DNA from: Marilutibacter penaei
Lineage (GTDB): Bacteria; Pseudomonadota; Gammaproteobacteria; Xanthomonadales; Xanthomonadaceae
Reading direction: 5' to 3'
Length of the DNA stretch: 64,000 nt
NCBI RefSeq assembly: GCF_014145395.1
Contig: NZ_JACHTE010000002.1
Location: 62,001 to 126,000, forward strand
Positions 52,966 to 61,884 of the stretch are shown here, piece after piece. The notes below the pieces were generated by a model that ran no database searches, was not told the DNA's origin, and saw only the letters and a list, made by a program, of their open reading frames with translations. Within the stretch, counting starts at the first letter, position 1. Every line of letters begins with the position of its first letter. A program made the position numbers and the translations under genes.

Positions 52966-53871
52966 TTGCAACTATCCGGCAGCATCACCGCGCTGGCGAC
53001 GCCGTTCGACCACGCACGCGAAATCGACATGGGCGCCTGGCAGCGCCTGCTCGCACTCCAGCTGGAGCAGGGCACCCAGGGCCTCGTCGTGGCCGGCTCG
53101 ACCGGCGAAGCGGCGGCACTCCTGGATGCCGAGTACGACCTGCTGCTGCGCAGCGCCGTGGAGTTCGTCGCCGGGCGCGTGCCGGTTCTGGCCGGCACCG
53201 GGCAATCCAACACCGCCAAGACCGTGGAGTCCACCCGCCGTGCCGCGGCCCTGGGCGCGGACGCGGCGCTGGTGGTCACGCCGCCCTACGTCCGTCCGAC
53301 CCAGGCCGGCCTGCTGGCGCATTACCGGGCGGTGGCCGATGACGGCGCGTTGCCGGTGGTGCTCTACAACGTGCCAGCGCGCACGGGCTGCGACATGTTG
53401 CCGGAAACCGTGGCCGCGCTCGCCGGCCACCCGCGCATCATGGGCATCAAGGAAGCCCGCGCCGAGCCCGAGCGCATGCAGGCCCTGCTGGCCCTGCAGG
53501 CGGGCGACTTCAGCGTGCTCAGTGGCGACGATCCGACCGCATGCCGGGCGATGCTCGCCGGCGCCCGCGGCATCGTGTCGGTCGCCTCCAACGTCCTGCC
53601 GGCCGCGTTCCGGCGCCTGAGTGACCTTGCGCGCAGCGGGAATGCGCCTGCCGCCATGGAGCTCGATGCCCGCCTGGAGCCGATCCTCGATTTCATGGGC
53701 GTCGAGCCCAACCCCACGCCGGTCAAGGCCCTGCTGGCATTGCAGGGCCTGGGCCATGAATTGCGCCTGCCGCTGCTGCCGCTGTCCGCTGCGCACCAGG
53801 ACGCCGCCATCGCCATGCTCGCTTCGATCCGCGGGATCGAGGGCGCGCTCGGCCCTTCCGTTGCGGCCTGA
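52966..53871 (+). CDS. dapA: 4-hydroxy-tetrahydrodipicolinate synthase
   Basis: A 301-residue TIM-barrel aldolase that condenses pyruvate and aspartate semialdehyde in lysine/diaminopimelate synthesis. [11 protein letters not shown] opens the chain, GSTGEAAAL binds pyruvate, [11 protein letters not shown] holds the catalytic Tyr, and the Schiff-base Lys is in [12 protein letters not shown] 52966 is the start, with ACAGG upstream. It is followed 30 bases later by a bamC-like lipoprotein gene, as in E. coli. Confidence 0.96.
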   Translation: MQLSGSITALATPFDHAREIDMGAWQRLLALQLEQGTQGLVVAGSTGEAAALLDAEYDLLLRSAVEFVAGRVPVLAGTGQSNTAKTVESTRRAAALGADAALVVTPPYVRPTQAGLLAHYRAVADDGALPVVLYNVPARTGCDMLPETVAALAGHPRIMGIKEARAEPERMQALLALQAGDFSVLSGDDPTACRAMLAGARGIVSVASNVLPAAFRRLSDLARSGNAPAAMELDARLEPILDFMGVEPNPTPVKALLALQGLGHELRLPLLPLSAAHQDAAIAMLASIRGIEGALGPSVAA

Positions 53872-53901
53872 TTCGCGCGGTCCCGCTCCCTGGAGATATC
53901 G

Positions 53902-54420
53902 ATGTCCGTCACCACGCCCCGTTTTTTCCCCTCCCGCGCCGCGATGGGCAGCCTGCTGCTGGCGGTCCTCGTCGCGACCTCCGGATGCAGCTGGCTGCGC
54001 AAGAGCAACGAACTGTATGGCGGAGATCCCGCCCTGCGTCCGCTGGAGGTCCCGCCGCCGTTGCCGGATGCCTCCGAAGAAGTCAGCGGTAGCGTGACCG
54101 CGAGTGGCGTGGTGGCAGCGCGCCAGGCCGGTGCGCCGGCATCCAACGGTTTCCGCTTGGCGGGTGAGCGCGACGCGGTCTACGCCGACGTCGGCACGGC
54201 CCTCGACGCCATCGAGGGCGTCACGATCGCCAGCCGTGCGCAGTTGCTGGGCGCCTACGACGTGAGCTACGAGGGCAGCAGTTTCCTGCTGAGGGTCAGC
54301 GAGATCGAGGGGGGCACCTATGTCTCCGCGGTGGACCCCCGTGGCGTGCCGGCGACGGGCGATGCGCCCACGGCACTGGTCGCGCGCCTCGCCGAGGCGC
54401 TCGGCGCGTCGCAGCCGTAA
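53902..54420 (+). CDS. BamC-like outer-membrane lipoprotein
   Basis: A 172-residue lipoprotein with lipobox VATSGC (Cys29). A segment after the Cys (SWLRKSNELYGG...LEVPPPLP) resembles the N-terminal region of BamC, the accessory lipoprotein of the barrel assembly machine, followed by one compact domain (about 75-170) instead of BamC's two helix-grip domains. Its place right after dapA is that of bamC in E. coli. GGAGAT six bases before the ATG fixes the start. It could be a shortened BamC; sequence alone leaves this open. Confidence 0.75.
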   Translation: MSVTTPRFFPSRAAMGSLLLAVLVATSGCSWLRKSNELYGGDPALRPLEVPPPLPDASEEVSGSVTASGVVAARQAGAPASNGFRLAGERDAVYADVGTALDAIEGVTIASRAQLLGAYDVSYEGSSFLLRVSEIEGGTYVSAVDPRGVPATGDAPTALVARLAEALGASQP

Positions 54421-54444
54421 GCCGCATCCAAGCCCTGGGCGACC

Positions 54445-54497
54445 GGGGCTGACGCGCCCCTGTCGCGGTGGTCGGTGTGGCAGGGGCGGTGCCTGCC
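54445..54497. terminator. GC-rich hairpins between bamC-like gene and fdxA
   Basis: Two hairpins lie in the 97-base convergent gap: GGGGC (54445-54449) with GCCCC (54456-54460), and GGCAGG (54479-54484) with CCTGCC (54492-54497). Neither has a T-run, so a termination role is only suggested. Confidence 0.3.
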
Positions 54498-54517
54498 CCG
54501 GTGGCCGGGACAGGCGG

Positions 54518-54841
54518 TCAGCGCTCCAGCAGGGGCAGCTTGTCCGGCTTGCCTTCCCAGTCCTTGGCGTCAGGTAGCGGGTCCTTCCGGGCCGTGATGA
54601 CCGGCCAGTCCCGCGACAACTCCGCGTTCAAGGAGGCGAACCCCTCCTGGCCGGCGGGGACGTCGTCTTCGGGGTAGATCGCGTTGATCGGGCACTCCGG
54701 TTCGCACAGCGTGCAGTCGATGCACTCGTCCGGATCGATCACCAGGAAGTTCGGCCCTTCGTGGAAACAGTCGACCGGGCACACCTCCACGCAATCGGTG
54801 TACTTGCACTTGATGCAGTTTTCGGTGACGACGAAGGGCAT
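54518..54841 (-). CDS. fdxA: 7Fe ferredoxin FdxA
   Basis: A 107-residue electron carrier with a [3Fe-4S] and a [4Fe-4S] cluster. The cysteines lie in [19 protein letters not shown] and [17 protein letters not shown], giving the pattern of Azotobacter-type ferredoxin I. The C-terminal extension ([18 protein letters not shown]) is also typical. GGAA before ATG 54841 supports the start. It converges on the bamC-like gene. Confidence 0.95.
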   Translation of the reverse strand: MPFVVTENCIKCKYTDCVEVCPVDCFHEGPNFLVIDPDECIDCTLCEPECPINAIYPEDDVPAGQEGFASLNAELSRDWPVITARKDPLPDAKDWEGKPDKLPLLER

Positions 54842-54944
54842 GGCGTGTTCCTTGGCTGAGCCGGTGCATTTTATCGGCAGGACCGGCTCGCGCCCAGTGC
54901 GGCGGCGAGTGCGCGTGGAGGCATGCGCGGACCGGAAACGAGGA

Positions 54945-54968
54945 AGCCCGCGCATTGCTGCGCGGGCT
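54945..54968 (-). terminator. Rho-independent terminator after tRNA-Glu
   Basis: AGCCCGCGCA and TGCGCGGGCT form a perfect 10-bp stem around a 4-base loop, nine bases after the tRNA-Glu 3' end. The sequence following on the - strand is T-rich (TCCTCGTTTCC). Confidence 0.75.
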
Positions 54969-54976
54969 CCGGTATA

Positions 54977-55052
54977 TGGCGCTCCCTAGGGGATTCGAAC
55001 CCCTGTTTTAGCCTTGAGAGGGCCACGTCCTAGGCCTCTAGACGAAGGGAGC
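54977..55052 (-). tRNA. tRNA-Glu(CUC)
   Basis: A 76-base tRNA on the - strand. The acceptor stem GCTCCCT pairs with AGGGAGC, with discriminator G and encoded CCA. The anticodon loop CTCTCAA gives CTC, reading GAG. The D- and T-arms (GGTTCGAATCC) are standard. Confidence 0.96.
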
Positions 55053-55095
55053 ATTGGTTTTTCCGCCGATCCGGCAGGATCGCTGGCGGCCTGCT

Positions 55096-55125
55096 AGTAT
55101 AGAGGGCTTCCGTTGCGTATGGCAA
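55096..55125 (-). promoter_or_regulatory. Promoter for tRNA-Glu
   Basis: On the - strand TTGCCA (55120-55125) and TATACT (55096-55101) have an 18-base spacer, about 44 bases before the tRNA 5' end. Confidence 0.6.
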
Positions 55126-55179
55126 CGGTTCCGTCCGACTCTTTCAGATTCCGTTGAGCTGCGGCAAAGTCCGCTCCGA

Positions 55180-56520
55180 ATGGCAGCCGATACCGACACC
55201 GAACAGCCCGCGCCGGACGTCACGCTCCGGGTCATCCCACGCGACCAGCATTGCGTTTCGCGCAAGGACATCAGTTCGAGCGCGCTGCGCGTGCTTTACC
55301 GCCTGCGCGACGGGGGCTTCCAGGCGTACCTGGTGGGCGGCGCGGTGCGCGACCTCCTGGTCGGTGGGCACCCGAAGGACTTCGACGTCGCCACCGACGC
55401 GACGCCCGAACAGGTCAAGCAGCTCTTCCGCAATTGCCGCCTGATCGGCCGGCGGTTCCGGCTCGCGCACGTGGTGTTCGGACGGGAGATCATCGAGGTC
55501 GCGACGTTCCGCGCCAACAGCGACGACGGCAGCGGCGACCGCGAAGTCGAGGGCGGGCGGCTGGTCCGCGACAACGTCTACGGCAGCGTCGAGGACGACG
55601 CGGTGCGCCGCGACTTCACCGCCAATGCGCTGTATTACTCGATCGAGGATTTTTCGGTCCGCGACTACGTCGGCGGGTACGACGATGTCGAGCACCGCCT
55701 GCTGCGCCTGATCGGCGATCCTGAGACGCGCTATTGCGAGGATCCGGTGCGAATGCTGCGCGCCGTGCGGCTGGCCGCGAAGCTCGGCTTCGAGATAGAA
55801 GCCGCGACCGCGGAGCCGATCGCGCGCCTGGCGCCACTGATCTCGGAGGCGGCACCCGCACGGCTGTTCGAGGAATGCCTGAAGCTGTTCCTGTCGGGCC
55901 ATGCCGTCGACAGTTTCCTGGGCCTCGAACGCCATGGCCTGCTGGGCGTCCTGCTGCCGGAAAGCGCGAAGGCCATCGCGTCGAACCGCAGTGGCGCCCT
56001 GCGCAGGGTCGTGCTCGCGGGCCTGCGCAATACCGACGAGCGGGTCGCGAACGACGACCCGGTCTCGCCGGCCTTCCTGTTCGCACTGCTGCTGTGGCCG
56101 GCCTATTGCCGCACGCTGTACCAGTTGCAGTCGCAGGGCATGCACGCGGTCGAGGCACAGCGCCGGGCGGCGGACAGGGTGACCGTCCACCAGTTGGACA
56201 CCATTGCGCTGCCGCGGCGGTTCTCCTTGCCGATGCAGGACATCTGGCTGCTGCAGTCGCGGTTCGGGGCACGCCAGCGCAAGCGTGTGTTCAAGCTCCT
56301 GGGGCACCCGCGGTTCCGCGCGGCATTCGATTTCCTCGGGCTGCGGTTGGCCGCGTCGGACGAGCACCGTGCCGACGTGGAGTTCTGGCGCGAGGCGCAA
56401 CAGGATCCGGCCCACGTCCTCGCAGCGCAGGAAGCTGCCGCCGCCGAAGCAGATGAGGACGGCGAAGAGGGTGAGGGTACGCGTCGGCGACGCCGGCGGC
56501 GGCGTCGCAAGCCCCGCTGA
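55180..56520 (+). CDS. pcnB: Poly(A) polymerase I
   Basis: A 446-residue class II nucleotidyltransferase that adds 3' poly(A) tails and marks RNA for decay. LVGGAVRDLL and PKDFDVATDA hold the catalytic aspartates, RRFRLAHVVF and RRDFTANALYY follow, and the ERHGLLGVLLP and RFGARQRKRVFKLL blocks identify PcnB rather than a CCA enzyme. The C-terminus is a run of about nine Arg residues, probably RNA binding. ATG 55180 is chosen because the open frame upstream would reach the tRNA-Glu gene. It overlaps folK as TGATG. Confidence 0.94.
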   Translation: MAADTDTEQPAPDVTLRVIPRDQHCVSRKDISSSALRVLYRLRDGGFQAYLVGGAVRDLLVGGHPKDFDVATDATPEQVKQLFRNCRLIGRRFRLAHVVFGREIIEVATFRANSDDGSGDREVEGGRLVRDNVYGSVEDDAVRRDFTANALYYSIEDFSVRDYVGGYDDVEHRLLRLIGDPETRYCEDPVRMLRAVRLAAKLGFEIEAATAEPIARLAPLISEAAPARLFEECLKLFLSGHAVDSFLGLERHGLLGVLLPESAKAIASNRSGALRRVVLAGLRNTDERVANDDPVSPAFLFALLLWPAYCRTLYQLQSQGMHAVEAQRRAADRVTVHQLDTIALPRRFSLPMQDIWLLQSRFGARQRKRVFKLLGHPRFRAAFDFLGLRLAASDEHRADVEFWREAQQDPAHVLAAQEAAAAEADEDGEEGEGTRRRRRRRRRKPR

Positions 56521-57014
56521 TGACATCCACGCGCGCCTGCATCGGACTGGGCGCCAATCTCGGCGATGCCGCCGGCGCGGTGCGTGCTGCGTTCGATGCG
56601 CTGGCGGCGCTGCCGCACACGCGCCTGCTCGCGGCGTCCCCCCTGTACCGGACACCCGCCTGGGGGTTCGAGGGCCAGCCGGATTTCATCAATGCCGTCG
56701 CCCTCGTCGACACCCGCCTGCGGCCAATGGACCTGCTCGAGGCCCTGCTGAGGATCGAGCGCGAGGCCGGCCGCGACCGTACGGCGGATAACCCGCGCTG
56801 GGGGCCGCGCCGGCTCGACCTCGACCTGCTGCTGTATGGCGACGAGACCATCGACGTGCCCGGTCTGCAGGTGCCGCATCCGCACCTGCATGCGCGCGCA
56901 TTCGCGCTGGTTCCGCTGCTGGACATCGTCCCCGGCGCGGTCATCCCGGGCCACGGCCCGGCGCGCCGGCTGCTCGACGCGATGGCGGTCGGGGACATCG
57001 AGGCGCTAGGCTAG
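56520..57014 (+). CDS. folK: HPPK, folate synthesis pyrophosphokinase
   Basis: A 164-residue enzyme that transfers pyrophosphate from ATP to 6-hydroxymethyl-dihydropterin. IGLGANLGD opens the fold, PDFINAVAL binds pterin, and [20 protein letters not shown] carries the ATP- and Mg-binding residues. The start overlaps the pcnB stop, the order I recall from xanthomonads. Confidence 0.96.
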   Translation: MTSTRACIGLGANLGDAAGAVRAAFDALAALPHTRLLAASPLYRTPAWGFEGQPDFINAVALVDTRLRPMDLLEALLRIEREAGRDRTADNPRWGPRRLDLDLLLYGDETIDVPGLQVPHPHLHARAFALVPLLDIVPGAVIPGHGPARRLLDAMAVGDIEALG

Positions 57015-57018
57015 GCGC

Positions 57019-57852
57019 ATGTACGCATCCACTTCCCAGGAACGCCGCGGCGAAGGCAAGCCGTGGACGGTGCCGGCGCTGGCCGGGGCCAAGCGCGAGG
57101 GCCGCAAGCTGGTCATGCTGACCTGCTACGACGCCGGGTTCGCGCGCGCGCTGGACGCGGCGGGCATCGACCTCATCCTCGTCGGCGATTCGCTCGGCAT
57201 GGTCGTGCAGGGACGCGACAGCACCCTGCCGGTGACCGTGCAGGACATCGCCTACCACACCGCCTGCGTTGCACGAGGCCTGGCGCGCGCGCTGCTGGTC
57301 GCCGACCTGCCGTTCGCTGCGGACGCCGACCCGGGACGTGCCCTCGACGCGTCGGTGGCGTTCCTGCAGGCGGGCGCGGGAATGGTCAAGCTGGAAGGCG
57401 CCGGTCACAAGCTCGAGGTGATCCGCCACCTCGTCGACCGCGAGGTCCCGGTGTGCGCGCACCTCGGGCTGACGCCGCAGTCGGTGCTGCGATTCGGCGG
57501 ATTCAAGGTGCAGGGGCGCAGCGATGCCGCCGCGGACCGGTTGCGAGAGGATGCGCGTGCCGCGCAGGCCGCAGGTGCGTCGCTGCTGGTGCTGGAGTGC
57601 GTGCCGAGTGGCCTGGCCGAGGAGATCTCCCGCGACCTCGAGATTCCGACCATCGGGATCGGTGCGGGCCCCGGCTGCGACGGCCAGGTGCTGGTCCTGC
57701 ACGACATGCTGGGCCTGGACAGCGGCCATCGCCGGCCGCGCTTCGTCAAGGACTTCCTGGCCGAGGGCGGATCGGTGGAGGGCGCGGCGATGGCCTACGC
57801 CGACGCCGTCCGCGAAGGTCGCTTCCCCGATGCCGGGCATTCCTACGCCTGA
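57019..57852 (+). CDS. panB: 3-methyl-2-oxobutanoate hydroxymethyltransferase
   Basis: A 277-residue TIM barrel making ketopantoate in pantothenate synthesis. [25 protein letters not shown] and the [14 protein letters not shown] block with metal and substrate residues are present. It starts four bases after folK. panC follows within six bases, and panD after a promoter gap, so the pantothenate genes are contiguous. Confidence 0.97.
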   Translation: MYASTSQERRGEGKPWTVPALAGAKREGRKLVMLTCYDAGFARALDAAGIDLILVGDSLGMVVQGRDSTLPVTVQDIAYHTACVARGLARALLVADLPFAADADPGRALDASVAFLQAGAGMVKLEGAGHKLEVIRHLVDREVPVCAHLGLTPQSVLRFGGFKVQGRSDAAADRLREDARAAQAAGASLLVLECVPSGLAEEISRDLEIPTIGIGAGPGCDGQVLVLHDMLGLDSGHRRPRFVKDFLAEGGSVEGAAMAYADAVREGRFPDAGHSYA

Positions 57853-57857
57853 CCGCC

Positions 57858-58703
57858 ATGCTTGAGACCTTGACCGAGCTGACCGCGTTGCGTGCGCGCG
57901 TGGCGACCTGGAAGCGCGAGGGTCTGCGGGTAGCGCTCGTGCCGACCATGGGCAACCTGCATGCCGGCCATCATTCGCTGGTTGAACTGGCGCGCCGGCA
58001 TGCGGACCGGGTGGTGGCCAGCGTCTTCGTCAACCCGACGCAGTTCGGGCCGAACGAGGACTTCAGCCGCTACCCGCGCACGCCGGACGCCGATGCGGCG
58101 GGACTGGAGGCGGCAGGATGCGATGCCTTGTGGCTGCCGGACGTTGCGACCATGTATCCGTTCGGTATCGAAGGCGCGGTGCAGGTCCGCGTGCCGGGCG
58201 TCACTTCGGTACTGGAGGGCGCCCACCGGCCGGGACATTTCGACGGCGTCGCCACCGTGGTTGCGCGCCTGTTCCTGCAGGCCCAGCCGGACGTCGCGGT
58301 GTTCGGGCGCAAGGACTATCAGCAGCTCGCGGTGATCCGCTACATGGCGGTCGAACTCGCATTCCCCGTGGAGATCGTCGCGGCGCCGATCAAGCGCGAG
58401 TCGGATGGCCTCGCGATGAGCTCGCGCAACCAGTACCTGTCCGGCGAGGAACGTCCGGTGGCGGCGATGCTGCATGCGACCCTGCTGGCGATGCGCGACG
58501 CCTTCCTCGCGGGCGATGAGATCGGCGCGATCGAGGCGATGGCGCGGGGCCGGCTGACTGCCGCGGGTTTCGAGGTGGATTACTCGGTCGTGCGCCGTCC
58601 CGATCTTTCCGAAGAACCGCGGGGAGCGGGCAACTGGGTGGCCCTGCTGGCGGCCCGGCTCGGCAAGACCCGGCTCATCGACAACCTCGAATTCAGAACG
58701 TGA
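57858..58703 (+). CDS. panC: Pantothenate synthetase
   Basis: A 281-residue ATP-dependent ligase joining pantoate and beta-alanine. VPTMGNLHAGHHSLV supplies the HIGH-like site, VFVNPTQFGPNEDF and VFGRKDYQQLAVI bind pantoate and ATP, and MSSRNQYLS is the KMSKS-like loop. It starts five bases after panB. Confidence 0.97.
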   Translation: MLETLTELTALRARVATWKREGLRVALVPTMGNLHAGHHSLVELARRHADRVVASVFVNPTQFGPNEDFSRYPRTPDADAAGLEAAGCDALWLPDVATMYPFGIEGAVQVRVPGVTSVLEGAHRPGHFDGVATVVARLFLQAQPDVAVFGRKDYQQLAVIRYMAVELAFPVEIVAAPIKRESDGLAMSSRNQYLSGEERPVAAMLHATLLAMRDAFLAGDEIGAIEAMARGRLTAAGFEVDYSVVRRPDLSEEPRGAGNWVALLAARLGKTRLIDNLEFRT

Positions 58704-58788
58704 ACCGTAGCTGACGGCCTGGAACGGAAGGCGCGTGCGGCGCCTGCACTGTCACGCCGGCACCCCAAGCTGTGGACGTACAGCCATG

Positions 58789-58815
58789 TTGCGTTGCGCC
58801 ACCGGCTGCTAGAAT
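58789..58815 (+). promoter_or_regulatory. Candidate promoter for panD
   Basis: TTGCGT (58789-58794) and TAGAAT (58810-58815) have a 15-base spacer, in the 156-base gap after panC. The short spacer lowers confidence, but the -10 is good. Confidence 0.4.
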
Positions 58816-58859
58816 CCCGGTTTTACCGCTCAACGACCGTCGCCAGACGGGGAACCGCC

Positions 58860-59240
58860 ATGTTGCTGAACGTCCTGAAGGCCAAGATCCACCGCGCGTC
58901 CGTCACCCATGCGGAGCTGCATTACGAAGGGTCGTGCGCGATCGACGGGCGGCTGCTCGACATCTCGGGGATCCGCGAGTACGAGCAGGTCCATATCTTC
59001 AACATCAACAACGGGCACCGCTTCGTCACCTATGCCATTCGTGGCGAGGAAGGCAGTGGCGTGATCTCGGTCAATGGCGCGGCCGCGCACCTCGCCCAGC
59101 CGGGCGACTTGGTCATCATCTGCGCCTACGGCCAGTGCGACGAGCAGGAGATGGCGGAGTTCAAGCCGACCTTGGTCTACGTTGACCGCGAGAACCGTTT
59201 GACGCATACCAACCAGTCGATTCCCGCACAGGCCGCATGA
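58860..59240 (+). CDS. panD: Aspartate 1-decarboxylase (proenzyme)
   Basis: A 126-residue pyruvoyl enzyme that makes beta-alanine for pantothenate. It would cleave itself between Gly24 and Ser25 (YEGSCAIDG) to form the pyruvoyl cofactor. LKAKIHRA at the N-terminus and FNINNGHRF are family motifs. ATG 58860 is used; upstream in-frame codons do not match the family. Confidence 0.97.
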   Translation: MLLNVLKAKIHRASVTHAELHYEGSCAIDGRLLDISGIREYEQVHIFNINNGHRFVTYAIRGEEGSGVISVNGAAAHLAQPGDLVIICAYGQCDEQEMAEFKPTLVYVDRENRLTHTNQSIPAQAA

Positions 59241-59258
59241 CGGCCGCCAGGCCGACTG

Positions 59259-60776
59259 ATGAGTCTTACGGAAAAGATTGAGTCCACCCTGCGCCCGCAT
59301 GCGGCGCGCCTGCGCGACACGCGCACTCCCGAACTGCTGCTTGCCGAGCCGGACCGTGCGCGCGACCTCGCGTTGCGGGCCGGACCGTTGTACGCGAACT
59401 TCGCCCGCCAAAGCTACGACCGAGCGGCGCTGGAGGCTCTTTTCGGCCTGTTGGCCGACGCGGACGCGAAGGGCCGTATCCGCGCCCAGTTCGATGGCGA
59501 GCCGATCAACCTGACGGAACGCCGCGCGGTGCTGCACACCGCATTGCGCAGCGACCTGTCGCCGGCGCCGGCGGCACGAGCGGCGCACCAGCAGGCACTC
59601 GAGGCGCGGACGCGGATGCGCGCGCTGGTCGAGGCGCTGGAGGGGAGCGAGGTCACCGATGTCGTCAGCGTGGGGATCGGTGGATCGGACCTCGGCCCTC
59701 GCCTGGCCGTCGATGCGCTGGCCGACGGACGCCGGCTGCGCGTGCATTTCCTGTCCAACGTGGATGGCCACGCGGCGGATCGCGTGCTGGCGGGGCTCGA
59801 CCCGAGGCGCACCGCGGGCATCCTGATTTCCAAGACCTTCAGCACCCAGGAAACCCTGCTCAACGGGCGCGTGCTGGCCGACTGGTTGGGCGAAGCCGCG
59901 GCGACACGCCTGTACGCGGTATCCGCGAACGTCGAGCGTCCCGCCGAGGTCTTCGGAATTCCCGCCGAACGCATCCTGCCAATGTGGGACTGGGTCGGCG
60001 GACGCTATTCGCTGTGGTCGGCGGTGGGTTTTCCCATCGCACTGGCGATCGGCATGGACGGCTTCGAGGCCTTCCTGGCCGGCGCGGCGGAGATCGATGC
60101 GCACGTGCTGCAGACACCGCTCGAGCGCAACCTCGCGGCCTGGCATGCAGTCACGGCGATCTGGAACCGGAACGGCCTCGGCCACGCGACCCACGCCGTG
60201 CTGCCTTACGACGACCGCCTGAAGCTGTTGTCCAATTACCTGCAGCAACTGGTGATGGAGAGTCTGGGGAAGTCCGTGCGCCGGGATGGATCGCCGGTGC
60301 TGGACGCGACGGTGCCGGTCTGGTGGGGCGGGGTGGGCACGGATACCCAGCACAGCTTCTTCCAGGCGTTGCACCAGGGCACCTCGGTGGTGCCCGCGGA
60401 TTTCATCGGCGTGGTCCGGGCCGATGCCACGCACCCCGACAATCATCGTGCCCTGCACGCCAACCTGCTGGCGCAGACCGAGGCCTTCGCCAACGGGCAG
60501 GCCAGCGAAGACCCGCACCGCGTCTATCCCGGCGGTCGTCCCACGACGACCCTGCTGCTTGACGCATTGACCCCGCGCTCGCTGGGCGCGCTGCTCGCGC
60601 TGTACGAGCACAGCGTCTACCTGCAATCCGTGCTCTGGGGCATCAACGCCTTCGATCAGTTCGGCGTGGAGCTGGGCAAGCAGGTCGCCAACCGGCTGCT
60701 GCCCGCGCTGGCCGGCGAGGCCGAGGCCGAGGATCCGGTGACGCGGGAACTGCTGGCGCAGTTGCGGGCCGGCTGA
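59259..60776 (+). CDS. pgi: Glucose-6-phosphate isomerase
   Basis: A 505-residue enzyme interconverting glucose 6-phosphate and fructose 6-phosphate, feeding the UDP-sugar pathways used by the locus on the left. [38 protein letters not shown] and the catalytic Glu-containing [12 protein letters not shown] are intact. It follows panD by 18 bases with a weak ribosome site. Confidence 0.97.
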   Translation: MSLTEKIESTLRPHAARLRDTRTPELLLAEPDRARDLALRAGPLYANFARQSYDRAALEALFGLLADADAKGRIRAQFDGEPINLTERRAVLHTALRSDLSPAPAARAAHQQALEARTRMRALVEALEGSEVTDVVSVGIGGSDLGPRLAVDALADGRRLRVHFLSNVDGHAADRVLAGLDPRRTAGILISKTFSTQETLLNGRVLADWLGEAAATRLYAVSANVERPAEVFGIPAERILPMWDWVGGRYSLWSAVGFPIALAIGMDGFEAFLAGAAEIDAHVLQTPLERNLAAWHAVTAIWNRNGLGHATHAVLPYDDRLKLLSNYLQQLVMESLGKSVRRDGSPVLDATVPVWWGGVGTDTQHSFFQALHQGTSVVPADFIGVVRADATHPDNHRALHANLLAQTEAFANGQASEDPHRVYPGGRPTTTLLLDALTPRSLGALLALYEHSVYLQSVLWGINAFDQFGVELGKQVANRLLPALAGEAEAEDPVTRELLAQLRAG

Positions 60777-60794
60777 TCCGGTGAAGCCGGGGCA

Positions 60795-61859
60795 CTAGGC
60801 GCCGTGCCGCTGCAGTGCCCATTCGACGTGCTCACGCACCAGTGCGCTGGCATGTTGCTGCCGTGACCGCAGCGCGGCGATGACTGCCGGCGATGTCGGC
60901 GCATTGCCCAGTGCCACCGCGATGTTGCGCAGCCAGCGTTCGTGGCCGCTGCGGCGGATTGCCGAGCCTTCCGTGCGCCGCAGGAACTCGTCCTCGTCCC
61001 ATGCGAACAGGTCGGCCAGCGTGGCGCGGTCGAGGTGGTTGCGCGCCCGGAAATCGGGTTCGTCACTGCGCCGGGCGAACTTGTTCCAGGGGCACACCAG
61101 CTGGCAATCGTCGCAGCCGAAGATGCGATTGCCCATCGGTGCGCGCAGGTCCTCGGGGATCGCGCCCTCGTGTTCGATCGTGAGGTAGGAAATGCATCGA
61201 CGCGCATCCAGCCGGTTCGGTGCGATGATCGCTTGCGTCGGGCAGATGTCGATGCAGCGTGTGCAGGTCCCGCAATGCGCGGTGGCCGGTTCGTCGACCG
61301 GCAAGGGCAGGTCGACGTAGATCTCGCCGAGGAAGAACCAGGAGCCGCCGTCCTTGTCGATCAGGCAGGTGTGCTTGCCGATCCAGCCCAGCCCCGCGTT
61401 GCGCGCGAGCGCGCGCTCGAGCACCGGCGCGGAGTCCACGAATACGCGGTAACCGAACGCACCCACTTCTTCTGCGAGCTGCGCGGCCATGCGTTGCAGG
61501 CGTTGCCGCATCAGCTTGTGGTAATCGCGGCCGAGCGCGTAGCGCGCGACATAGGCGCGCTCGCCGTCGGACAGGGTGTCCCACGCCTCGTCGCCGTCGT
61601 TGCGCCCATAGTCCAGTCCGACCGAGATGACCCGCAGCGTCCCCGGTATCAGTTCGGCCGGGCGGGATCGCTTGTCGCCATGCCGGGCCATCCAGTCCAT
61701 CGAGCCGTACAGGCCTTCCGCCAGCCAGCTGCGCAGGTGGGCTTCGTCTTCGCCCAGTTCGATCGGCGCGATGCCGCATCGCTGGAAGCCGTGCGCGCCG
61801 GCGAGCTCGCGCACGCGCCGGGCCAGGGCGTCGGGATCGGGAGTGGCGGAAGGGTGCAT
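60795..61859 (-). CDS. queG: Epoxyqueuosine reductase
   Basis: A 354-residue cobalamin and Fe-S protein that makes queuosine in the last step of tRNA wobble-base modification. The fold starts near residue 10, VFVDSAPVLERALA includes the catalytic Asp, and CGTCTRCIDICPTQAI plus GCDDCQLVCPWN bind two 4Fe-4S clusters. A C-terminal HEAT-like region follows. The ATG at 61859 is 25 bases from the divergent nnr start. Confidence 0.95.
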   Translation of the reverse strand: MHPSATPDPDALARRVRELAGAHGFQRCGIAPIELGEDEAHLRSWLAEGLYGSMDWMARHGDKRSRPAELIPGTLRVISVGLDYGRNDGDEAWDTLSDGERAYVARYALGRDYHKLMRQRLQRMAAQLAEEVGAFGYRVFVDSAPVLERALARNAGLGWIGKHTCLIDKDGGSWFFLGEIYVDLPLPVDEPATAHCGTCTRCIDICPTQAIIAPNRLDARRCISYLTIEHEGAIPEDLRAPMGNRIFGCDDCQLVCPWNKFARRSDEPDFRARNHLDRATLADLFAWDEDEFLRRTEGSAIRRSGHERWLRNIAVALGNAPTSPAVIAALRSRQQHASALVREHVEWALQRHGA

Positions 61860-61868
61860 GCCGGGCCA

Positions 61869-61878
61869 AGTATAGAAT
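61869..61878. promoter_or_regulatory. Overlapping divergent -10 boxes, queG/nnr
   Basis: AGTATAGAAT contains TATACT on the - strand (61869-61874) and TAGAAT on the + strand (61873-61878). Each would start transcription at, or within about three bases of, the ATG of its gene, and neither gene has a ribosome site. Confidence 0.45.
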
Positions 61879-61884
61879 CGGGCC